From Megascapheus bottae (taxonomy: Eukaryota > Chordata > Mammalia > Rodentia > Geomyidae), in assembly GCA_024803745.1 (NCBI GenBank), contig JANJXV010000262.1:310001-374000 (forward strand): 64,000 bases of DNA. Reading direction: 5' to 3'. Positions 1-9,218 of this stretch are shown here, one piece after another. The position numbers and the translations under genes were made by a program. The notes under the pieces were generated by a model. The model was not told the origin of the DNA. It ran no database searches and saw only the letters and a program-made list of their open reading frames with translations. Position 1 is the first letter of the stretch. Every line of letters starts with the position of its first letter.

Positions 1-562
1 ATCCATCCCATGGTCCACTGTGAGGCCACTGGTTGGGCTAAGAGCTAGTCGTGCAGCAACACATAAGTTTTATTCTAATACTTTCCAAACTTTGTACTCA
101 AATATGCTACCTACTTACCAACTTATGTCAGTTATCCTTATGCTATAACTTTTCTTCATTACTACAATATTCTTACACTCCTACGTTAATCCTCTTGCAC
201 CTCCCCTGACCTCTCTCATTCTTTTTTTCTATCTCTGGACCTCTGCTCGTCTTTCAACCCTTATACTGCACGGATCTACACTTGATGGCTGTTGAGCAAT
301 ATTGTATATGTAGGTGGTTAATTATTCTCTAGGCTCAGAGGGACTTAAAGACAATAGAGATTGGATTGAGAGGCTTATTGTTTTGGGTATAAATCGCTTA
401 TCAGTGGTTGTATTAGGCTGGTCTGTAAGTGCACAAAAAGAAAGAGTGATAATACCAATCAAAACTTGTGAACATCTAGTGTCTGCCAGCTACAGAGGTC
501 TAGGTTGGTTATATCTGAAAATCTATAATCGTATTTAGTAGTAATCTTGCTCCCATTTTCAA
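1..562. other. Leader upstream of L1 ORF1 (unit 1)
   Basis: No gene seen. The first ~300 bp are rich in C and T. The rest holds a short open stretch starting at GTG 314 with no recognisable family. Part is probably L1 5' UTR, but I cannot place its 5' limit. Confidence 0.5.
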
Positions 563-1745
563 ATGGGCAGAACAAGAAACTCAAGAAAAATGTCAAATCA
601 AGAAACAACATCCCCCACCCAATGTAAACAGACAATGGAACAGTCACTGGCAAACCTAGAGGAGAGTCTTCCAATTGCTACACAAATGCAATTGATAAAC
701 ATCATTAATGAAAAATGTGAAAATATAAAGAAAGAGAAAATGGAGGAAGCCATACCTGAACAAGAGGAAAGCAAAAACAAGGTGATAAGTGAAAAAGAAG
801 AAGCCATAAAGGAGGCCATAATAAAGGTTTTTCAAAGAAAGATGGATGAATTCAAAGAATCCACAAATAAAAACGTGACCAAACACCAGCAAATGTCCAA
901 AGAAAATAAAGCTACTGAGCTAACCACTCAAAAGGAAATCAAGGAGATAAAGAAATCCATACATGATCTAAAACAAGGGATGCAAGGCATCAAAAGTGAG
1001 CAATTAGAAGCAAGGGAGATGAAAAATAAAGTAGATAGCTTTGATAGCAGGTTAGACATTGCAGAGGAGAGAATTTCCGTGGCTGAAGATAATTTAGGTA
1101 GTATAAAGAACAGAAAATGAGTCAATCCAAATCTAGGAAATATGAGAGAGCGCTTCAGGAAGTCCAAGATACACTTAGGAAGCCTAATTTAAGGCTAGTT
1201 GGTATTGAGGAGGGCGTGGAGAAAGAGGTCAATGGTATTGGAAATATACTTCAGGGAATCATCTCAGAGAATTTCCCAAATATCCAGAAGGGCAGGCCCA
1301 TCCAGATACGAGAAGCTTTTAGAACCCCAAACAGACCTGACCAGAAAAGAACATCCCACCGCCACATTGTGATCCGAACTGGATCAATAGAAACGAAAGG
1401 AAAGATCCTAAAGGCAGCCAGGGAAAAGGGATCAGTAACCTACAAAGGCAAACCAATCAGAATAACCCAGATTTCTCAGCAGAGACCATGCAAGCACGAA
1501 GTGACTGGAAGCATATATGTCATGCCCTTATATCAAATAACTACCAACCAAGAATACTGTAGCCAGCTAAGCTCTCATTCATAACTGAGGGAAAAATAAA
1601 AACATTCCATTCCAGGGAAAAGCTGCAACAATATGTCGAAACAAAACCAACACTACAGAGAATTCTCAAAGATGCTCTATACATAGAAAACCAAAATAAA
1701 TGCAATATAGGGAAAGAAATGGCACCTAAACAGCATACCATCTAA
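563..1745 (+). pseudogene. ORF1: L1 ORF1 (ORF1p RNA-binding chaperone), broken (unit 1)
   Basis: In live L1s, ORF1p is the trimeric RNA-binding protein that packages L1 RNA in the cytoplasm. The ATG at 563 opens 185 codons (563-1120). From about residue 45 these are rich in Lys/Glu with spaced Leu/Ile, as in the coiled coil. A one-base shift near 1110 then moves the frame. The RRM (L-R-L-V-G-I-E-E-G) and part of the C-terminal domain (R-H-I-V-I-R-T, K-A-A-R-E-K-G, Y-K-G-K-P-I-R-I) are read in 1117-1584. A missing C near 1466 garbles the rest. The homologous C-terminus (P-A-K-L-S-F, E-T-K-P-T-L-Q) resumes in another frame and ends at TAA 1743-1745. TAG replaces the expected Tyr codon after R-I-L. 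Not functional. Confidence 0.9.
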
Positions 1746-1793
1746 GGACCACAAGAACTGTCAAGACACAGGCCCTACTAAAAGCTTTTAAAA

Positions 1794-4700
1794 ATGGTAG
1801 GAACTAATGAATATCTCTCAATCCTAACTATCAATATCAATGGACTTTACTCTCCAATTAAACGGCATAGGTTGTCTAGTTGGATCAAAAAGCAAGATCC
1901 ATCGATCTGCTGACTTCGAGAGACACATCTTACCCAAAAACAATCATCTTTGAAAGTGAGAGGTTGGAATAAACTCTATCAAGCTAACTGCCCCCATAAA
2001 CAGGCTAGAGTTGCCATCCTCATATCAGATACAATAGACTTCAAACTAAAATTAGTAAGAAAAGACAAAGAAGGTTACTACATACTACTAAAGGGATCTT
2101 TCCTCCCGGAAGACATAACAATCCTAAATATTTACACACCCATTCCCGGAGCTCCAAACTTCATCAAGCAAACTTTACTTACACTGAAACCATACATAGA
2201 TCAAAACACAGTGAATGTTGGTGAGTTTAACACACCACTCTCACCTATGGACAGATCAACAAGGCAAAAACTCAACAGAGAAACCTTAGAACTGAACAAC
2301 TATATAGAACAACTAGATCTAACAGACATCTGCAGAATATTCCACCCAGTAACACCACAATATACGTTTTTCTCAGCAGCACATGGAACATTTTCCAAAC
2401 TAGACCACATCTTAGGCCATAAAGCAAACCTGGACAGATTCAGAAACACTGAAATTATTCCATGCACACTCTCAGACCATAAAGGCATCAAATTGGAGCT
2501 GAACACACATCTCCACCAAAGAAAACCCTGTAACTCATGGAGACTGAACCACACATTGTTGAATCAAAAACAATGGGTAATCGAAGAGATCAGAACAGAT
2601 ATCCAACTGTTTATGAAATTTAACAATAAGGAGCACACAAATATCAACTCCTTAGGGACACAACAAAGGCAGTACTCAGAGGAAAATTTATAGCGTGGAG
2701 TGCCTACAACAGCAAGTTGGAAAAATGGCAAACCAACTAGTTAATGTCTCACCTTAACCTCCTGGAAAAAGAGCAACAAACCAACCCTAAACCCATTAGG
2801 AGAAAGCAAATTATTAAAATCAAAGCAGAATTAAATGATTTGGAATAAAAAAAAACTATACAAAGAATCAAAAAAACAAGGAGTTGGTTCTTGAAAGAAT
2901 TAACAAAATTGACAAGCCCTTAGCAAATCTTACCAAAAAAAGAAGAGAGCATATCGAAATAAACAATATCGCAGATGAAAATGGTAATATCACGACAGAA
3001 ATTACCAAGATCCAGAATATCATGAGGGAATACTTCTCAAACCTTTACGCCAACAAATTTGAGAATCTAGAAGAAATGGATGAATTCCTAGACAATATTA
3101 ACATACACACACTGAACCAAGAAGACCTAACCCAACTCAACAGGCCTATTTCAAGCTCTGAAATAGAAATGGAAATTAGACAACTTCCACTTAAAAAGAG
3201 CCCAGGGCCAGATGGATTCACAGCTGAATTCTATAAGGTCTTCAAAGCAGAGCTCACACCAATACTCCTCAAGCTCTTCAACGAAATTGAAAATGAAGGT
3301 ACTTTACTAAACTGATTCTGTGAAGCCAGCATATCCCTCATCCCCAAACCAGACAGAGATTCATCAAAGAAAGAGATCTATAGACCCATTTCTTTGATGA
3401 ACATCGATGCAAAACTTCTCAACAAAATCCTGGCCAACCGTCTACAACAACTCATCAAAAAAATATACACTATGATCAAAGTGGATTCATCATAGGGAGG
3501 CAAAGCTGGTTCAACATACACAAATCAATTAATGTAATTCAACACATCAACAGGAGCAGGGATAAAATCACATGATTGTCTCAATAGATGCGGAAAAGGC
3601 ATTTGACAAGATCCAAAACCCCTTTATGTTAAAAGATGTGGAGAAACTAGGAATCCATGGAACATTTCTCAATGTAATAAAGGCTGTGTATGAGAAACCC
3701 ACTGCTAGTATTATACTTAATGTTGAAAATCTAAAGCCATTCCCTCTAAAATCAGGAACGAGACAAGGATGCCCACTCTCTCCACTCCTTTTTAACATAG
3801 TACTAGAATTCCTAGGCAGTGCAATATGGCAAGAAGCAAGCATAAAGGGGATCCAAGTAGGGAAAGAGGAAATAAAACTATCCCTCTTTGCAGATGACAT
3901 GATTCTGTATTTAAAGAATCCTATAGACTCTACTCCCAAGCTCCTTGAGCTGATTCAAAGCTTTGGAAGGGTAGCAGGCCATAAAATCAACCCTCACAAA
4001 TCAACTACCTTACTTTACGCCAACACTGAGAGGAACGAGGCAATAATCAGGAAAGAAAATCCTTTCACAATAGCCTCAAAGAAAATAAAGTACCTAGCAA
4101 TTAGCTTAACTAAGAATGTAAAGGACCGTTTAGATGAAAACTTTAAAACCCTAAAAAAGGAAATTAAAGCAGAACTAAGGAAATGGAAAAACCTCCCATG
4201 CTCCTGGATTGGAAGAATCAACATTGTGAAAATGACAACCTTGCCAAGGACTATCTACAAATTCAATGTAATACCCATCAACATCCCAATGTCATTCTTT
4301 AAAGACATAGAAGAGGCAATTCAAAATTTCATATGGAATAATAAAAGACCCCGTATAGCAAAAACACTTCTTAGCAGAAAGAACAGCGCTGGAGGAATTT
4401 CAATTCCAAACTTAAGGCTCTATTACAGAGCTATAATTCTCAAAACAGCTTGGTACTGGCACAAGAACAGGCCTGAAGTCCAATGGAGTAGAACTGCGGA
4501 CCCAGATATTAAACCACAGACCTATGGCCACCTAATCTTTGACCAGGGAGCCAAAAAAATAGAATGGAAGAAAGATAGCCTCTTCAACAAGTTGTGCTGG
4601 CAGAACTGGTTAAACACCTGCAGAAAACTAAAGTTGGATCCTTCTTTGTCACCTTGCACTAGAATTAACTCCAAATGGATCAAAGACGTGGAGGTAAAAG

Positions 4701-5634
4701 CTGACACACTGAAAAGTTTACAGGAAGGAATAGGAGATACACTAGGCCTCCTTGGTACAGGTCGAAACTTTCTTAATAAGGACCAAGAATCACAACAAAT
4801 CAGAGAAAGGCTGGATAAGTGGGACTGCATTAAACTGCAGAGCTTTTGTATGGCAACGGATATAGCTAGTAAACTAATCAGGAAGCCTACAGAGGGGGAG
4901 AAGATCTTCACCACCCAAACAACAGAACAAGGCCTCATATCTAAAATATATCAACAACTCAAAAAATTGAATCACTCCAAAACTAACCTCCAAAGTAACA
5001 CCCATCCCATTACAAAATGGGCCAAAGACTTAAAGAGAGTCTTCTCTGAAGAAGAAACAAAAATGGCCTATAGACACATGAAGAAATGCTCAACATCTCT
5101 GGTCATAAAAGAAATGCAAATCAAAACAAGTCTAAGATTCCACCTAACTCCAGTTAGAATGGCCAGGATCAGGAAAACGAATGACAACAGATGCTGGAGG
5201 GGATGTGGTCAGGAGGGATCACTACTACACTGTTGGTGGGAGTGCAAACTCGTTCAACCACTATGGAAAGCAGTGCGGCAGTGCCTCAAAACGCTAAACA
5301 TACAACTCCCCTATGACCCAGCAATTCCAGTACTTGGCATTTACCCAACAATCCAGAAACAAGGGCCTACTAAACCCACTAGCACAACAATGTTCATTGC
5401 AGCACTATTCACCATAGCATAGATATGGAACCAACCCAGATGTCCCTCAGTTGATGAGTGGATCAACAAGTTGTGGTATTTGTACACAATGGAATTCTAT
5501 GCTGCTGTCAGAAAGAATGACATCGCCCCATTTGTTAGGAAATGGAAAGACTTAGAACAAATCATATTAAGTGAAGAAGCCAGACTCAAAGGAACTTAGG
5601 CTCAGTGGTTTCCCTCATTCGTCATAATCAGTAG
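1794..5634 (+). pseudogene. ORF2: L1 ORF2 (endonuclease/reverse transcriptase), broken (unit 1)
   Basis: ORF2p nicks target DNA and reverse-transcribes L1 RNA. The start is ATG 1794 (M-V-G-T-N-E-Y-L-S-I-L-T). TGA replaces Cys at codon 40 (1911-1913). The endonuclease continues to 2693; GAG at 2223-2225 makes G-E-F-N where the family has G-D-F-N, while S-D-H and S-K-L-D-H are kept. A shift near 2654, TAG 2738, TAA 2846 and a shift near 2890 follow. S-P-G-P-D-G-F lies in 2884-3315, closed by TGA. One-base losses in an A run (3457-3463) and near 3565 precede the open RT segment 3572-5422 (616 codons), with F-A-D-D at 3887-3898 and C-x3-C-x7-H-x4-C at its codons 541-558. TAG 5420-5422 follows F-T-I-A. 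A further shift near 5576 precedes the natural stop at 5632. Nearly full length, not functional. Confidence 0.92.
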
Positions 5635-6054
5635 AAACCTTGGGCTCTACTAGCAGAGATTGGCAATAGAGCAAAAGGCCATATATAAGGCCATATAATG
5701 TGAAGCTAATTGAAAGGACCTCCAGGATATTGACACAAAAGCCATATAATGAATGATTGTTGTCCTTAATGTACTATGTTGTCTCTCATCTCGCTTGCTG
5801 TCCCTTGGTTATCCAATATTGGTATAGTATCTCACTTTGTTATCTGATATATTGAATTTATTTGTATTTGGATATTTGAAATTTGATAGGGAAGGGGGGA
5901 AAACCAAGACGGGTGGGGGTTGTGGGGTTGGAGGGAAATGGGTACCAAGACATGTGAAAGGGTATCAATGTATGTGAATTAATGCACCTTCTATCTGGCA
6001 AATATCATCTAACCCTTTTACTAATTACAATTAAAAAAATGAAAAAAAAAGAAA

Positions 6055-6680
6055 GTTGTAGTGTGTGGGGAGGATGATGGGGTCAAATACATTTCTTCTT
6101 AGAAATTTACCTCATCTGGTTGCCCTGGATTTTCCTGGCCTTCTTCTTAGAGAAAGTTCTGTTATACTGGATTTGTGGCTTGGCAATGATCTAGCATGTA
6201 CATCTTCGAGTAAGACATCCACAACTTCCATGCCTGAGACTCGAGTTTCCTGACCTTTGGCAACAGCACAGCAACATCTTTCTTCCTCCTGAGCCACAGG
6301 CCAAGTGAGCTGGCTTGAGCTGGTTGTTAGTTACAGTGGCTTGGATACCAGGGGTCCATATTCTGTTCCATTGTGAGGGAGGCAGGGTCACTTTTCAGGG
6401 CCCAATGACCAAAGATCCTTGCTCACAAAAGACCTCACCAAAGACATACTGGAGGCTGAATCTCTCCTTCAGTCTCACAATGTACGTGTGGATGTAGTAT
6501 ACAGCACACCTTATTTGTCCAATCCCAATGTCTTCCACTAGGCCCAACTACCAGTCTGGTCTCAGGCTCAAGGAGCCTTTCTTAGGTAAGATCCAAACTT
6601 AAGGGTCAATATTGCCCTCATCCTTTACAAAACATTTGCTTCACAGTGCCTTCTCTGCCTGCATTTTGCCCCTTGTCGAA
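6055..6680. other. Unassigned spacer downstream of L1 (unit 1)
   Basis: About 626 bp with no family I recognise. Short open stretches exist on both strands, including one on the minus strand at 6112-6297 ending in a basic run S-L-R-R-R-P-G-K-S-R. None resembles a known protein to me. It could be an old processed pseudogene, an LTR remnant, or plain host flank carried along when the unit formed. Confidence 0.5.
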
Positions 6681-6869
6681 TTTTTTTTGTTTTTGCTAGT
6701 CTTGGGACTTGACCTCAGAGTGTGAACATTGTTCTTGGGCTTTCTTTAGGCTTTAGCTGTCCCACCGAGCCACAGAACCACTTGCAGCGTTTTCTATGTA
6801 TGTGGTAATGAGGAATCAAACCTGAGGCTTACTGCTTGGTAGCCAAGGACTCTCCCACTAGGTCAAACA
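6681..6869 (-). mobile_element. Dimeric tRNA-derived SINE, ID-like plus Geo-like, minus strand (unit 1)
   Basis: On the minus strand it starts with an ID-like monomer. The pol III B-box-like GGTTTGATTCCT is the complement of 6811-6822, and an A-box-like TAGTGGGAGAG precedes it. The second monomer contains CTGTGGCTC and CAAGTCCCAAGACTAGC, followed by an A-rich tail that reads as the T run at 6681. The layout matches dimeric ID/Geo SINEs of geomyoid rodents, named from memory of the family. It is more diverged than the plus-strand copy nearby. Confidence 0.7.
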
Positions 6870-7078
6870 CACAGGGCATCTTGCACATATTTTTGACGTC
6901 AATCTACTAGGATATTATTAGGTTTTCTGTATCCTAATCAATTTTTTCCTGATGATTAGCTTTGCTGTCATGTGTAAAAAATGCAAGAGGGAAAAACACA
7001 GAAGAATTAGTGAAATTAAAAAAAGCATTAGACACAGTTAAGTGTTCATTCTTTGTAGGAGAAAGGATATTTGGATAT

Positions 7079-7096
7079 GATGATGATGATGATGAT
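7079..7096. repeat. GAT microsatellite, (GAT)6 (unit 1)
   Basis: Six GAT triplets followed by GAAGTT. It lies between the two SINEs. Confidence 0.95.
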
Positions 7097-7117
7097 GAAG
7101 TTATAATTACTATGTCA

Positions 7118-7323
7118 GGGTTGAGAGTTTGGCATAGTGGTAGAGTGCTTGCCTAGCATCCATGAAGGTCTGGGTTTGATTGCTCAGTACCACCTAGATA
7201 GAAAATCTAGATGTGGCACTGTGGCTCAAGTGGCAGAGGGCTAGACTTGAGAAAACCCGAGGACAGTGCTCAGGCCCTGAATTCAAGCCCCAAGACTGGC
7301 AGAAAGATAAAAGAAAATAAAAA
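7118..7323 (+). mobile_element. Dimeric tRNA-derived SINE, ID-like plus Geo-like, plus strand (unit 1)
   Basis: The left monomer is ID-like, with an A-box-like stretch at 7135-7153 (TAGTGGTAGAGTGCTTGCC) and a B-box-like GGTTTGATTGC at 7173-7183. A short AT-rich linker leads to a second monomer, GTGGCACTGTGGCTCAAGTG ... TTCAAGCCCCAAGACTGGC, then an A-rich tail. The right half resembles the Geo-type SINE of kangaroo rats and pocket gophers, which is my main clue to the host. I found no convincing target-site duplication. Confidence 0.78.
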
Positions 7324-7986
7324 TGCTTTTTACGAGCTAATTCACTCACAGCATTTGCTTCTGAAATCTTCGCTTCTGCATCTTGTGAAATACCCCTTTC
7401 CCTCAACGTAGACAAGAAAAACAGATCCATCCCATGGTCCACTGTGAGGCCACTGGTTGGGCTAAGAGCTAGTCGTGCAGCAACACATAAGTTTTATTCT
7501 AATACTTTCCAAACTTTGTACTCAAATATGCTACCTACTTACCAACTTAGGTCAGTTATCCTTATGCTATAACTTTTCTTCATTACTACAATATTCTTAC
7601 ACTCCTACGTTAATCCTCTTGCACCTCCCCTGACCTCTCTCATTCTTTTTTTCTATCTCTGGACCTCTGCTCGTCTTTCAACCCTTATACTGCACGGATC
7701 TACACTTGATGGCTGTTGAGCAATATTGTATATGTAGGTGGTTAATTATTCTCTAGGCTCAGAGGGACTTAAAGACAATAGAGATTGGATTGAGAGGCTT
7801 ATTGTTTTGGGTATAAATCGCTTCTCAGTGGTTGTATTAGGCTGGTCTGTAAGTGCACAAAAAGAAAGAGTGATAATACCAATCAAAACTTGTGAACATC
7901 TAGTGTCTGCCAGCTACAGAGGTCTAGGTTGGTTATATCTGAAAACCTATAATCATATTTAGTAGTAATCTTGCTCCCATTTTCAA
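7324..7986. other. Leader between plus-strand SINE and L1 ORF1 (unit 1/2 junction)
   Basis: Same sequence as the unit 1 leader plus ~100 bp that precede it. ACTTAGGTCAG replaces ACTTATGTCAG near 7547. No gene seen. Confidence 0.5.
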
Positions 7987-9170
7987 ATGGGCAGAACAAG
8001 AAACTCAAGAAAAATGTCAAATCAAGAAACAACATCCCCCACCCAATGTAAACAGACAATGGAACAGTCACTGGCAAACCTAGAGGAGAGTCTTCCAATT
8101 GCTACACAAATGCAATTGATAAACATCATTAATGAAAAATGTGAAAATATAAAGAAAGAGATAATGGAGGAAGCCATACCTGAACAAGAGGAAAGCAAAA
8201 ACAAGGTGATAAGTGAAAAAGAAGAAGCCATAAAGGAGGCCATAATAAAGGTTTTTCAAAGAAAGATGGATGAATTCAAAGAATCCACAAATAAAAACGT
8301 GACCAAACTCCAGCAAATGTCCAAAGAAAATAAAGCTACTGAGCTAACCACTCAAAAGGAAATCAAGGAGATAAAGAAATCCATACATGATCTAAAACAA
8401 GGGATGCAAGGCATCAAAAGTGAGCAATTAGAAGCAAGGGAGATGAAAAATAAAGTAGATAGCTTTGATAGCAGGTTAGACATTGCAGAGGAGAGAATTT
8501 CCGTGGCTGAAGATAATTTAGGTATTATAAAGAACAGAAAATGAGTCAATCCAAATCTAGGAAATATGAGAGAGCGCTTCAGGAAGTCCAAGATACACTT
8601 AGGAAGCCTAATTTAAGGCTAGTTGGTATTGAGGAGGGCGTGGAGAAAGAGGTCAATGGTATTGGAAATATACTTCAGGGAATCATCTCAGAGAATTTCC
8701 CAAATATCCACAAGGGCAGGCCCATCCAGATACGAGAAGCTTTTAGAACCCCAAACAGACCTGACCAGAAAAGAACATCCCACCGCCACATTGTGATCCG
8801 AACTGGATCAATAGAAACGAAAGGAAAGATTCTAAAGGCAGCCAGGGAAAAGGGATCAGTAACCTACAAAGGCAAACCAATCAGAATAACCCCAGATTTC
8901 TCAGCAGAGACCATGCAAGCACGAAGTGACTGGAAGCATATATGTCATGCCCTTATATCAAATAACTACCAACCAAGAATACTGTAGCCAGCTAAGCTCT
9001 CATTCATAACTGAGGGAAAAATAAAAACATTCCATTCCAGGGAAAAGCTGCAACAATATGTCGAAACAAAACCAACACTACAGAGAATTCTCAAAGATGC
9101 TCTATACATAGAAAACCAAAATAAATGCAATATAGGGAAAGAAATGGCACCTAAAGAGCATACCATCTAA
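7987..9170 (+). pseudogene. ORF1: L1 ORF1, broken (unit 2)
   Basis: Coiled-coil half at 7987-8544 and RRM/C-terminal half at 8541-8987, split by the same one-base shift as in unit 1. Four Cs are kept near 8890, so D-F-S-A-E-T-M-Q-A-R-S-D-W is read correctly up to TAG after Q-P-R-I-L. The residual tail runs to TAA 9168-9170. N-I-H-K-G replaces N-I-Q-K-G. Confidence 0.9.
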
Positions 9171-9218
9171 GGACCACAAGAACTGTCAAGACACAGGCCC
9201 TACTAAAAGCTTTTAAAA

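Larger units (their letters stand above)
563..6054 (+). mobile_element. LINE-1 retrotransposon, decayed (unit 1)
   Basis: The order ORF1, short inter-ORF gap, ORF2, 3' UTR, A-rich tail is that of a mammalian L1. ORF2 residues such as [22 protein letters not shown] and L-S-L-F-A-D-D-M-I are diagnostic. The 3' UTR (5635-6054) has a G-rich tract at 5889-5935, whose part 5911-5935 has four runs of three or more Gs. The hexamer position reads AATTAAA (6029-6035), so the polyadenylation signal present in most other units is lost here. The tail is an A-rich stretch of about 25 bp. The 5' end was set at the ORF1 start; the L1 5' UTR probably extends into the leader, but I cannot fix its limit. I found no target-site duplication. 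Confidence 0.93.
1..7424 (+). repeat. Tandem array unit 1 (type A, 7424 bp)
   Basis: First complete copy of the array unit. The sequence at position 1 recurs at 7425, 14853, 22277, 29705, 37126, 44550, 51974 and 59399, so the period is about 7.42 kb. Type A markers seen here are one fewer C in the ORF1 C-terminal region (near 1466), three Ts instead of four near 1949, GAA instead of GAC in the endonuclease (E-Q-L-D-L), (GAT)6, and a changed polyadenylation hexamer. The unit phase is arbitrary: I chose the window start, and the true duplication breakpoint cannot be located without the array edge. Confidence 0.97.

Noticed and set aside
314..538. Small open stretch with GTG start in the leader
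   Set aside because: Non-ATG start in a mammalian context, no recognisable family, and conserved only as part of the copied unit.
1117..1120. ATGA overlap between the two ORF1 fragments, resembling a termination-reinitiation site
   Set aside because: The two halves align to one continuous ORF1p, so the overlap is a by-product of a one-base frameshift. Its presence in every unit is explained by copying of the unit.
3568..3939. Minus-strand 123-codon and similar minus-strand open stretches over ORF1 and ORF2
   Set aside because: They are shadows of the L1 coding frames on the other strand.
6031..6075. Target-site duplication flanking the L1
   Set aside because: I compared the bases after the A-rich tail with the leader upstream of ORF1 and found no convincing direct repeat. 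The true L1 5' end is unknown.
6112..6297. Minus-strand spacer stretch with a basic C-terminus as a small host gene
   Set aside because: No family recognised, no supporting splice or promoter structure, and overlapping open stretches exist in other frames.
7118..7190. tRNA gene
   Set aside because: Box A/B-like motifs are present, but the sequence is the tRNA-derived head of a SINE with a second monomer and an A-rich tail. I do not see a complete cloverleaf.
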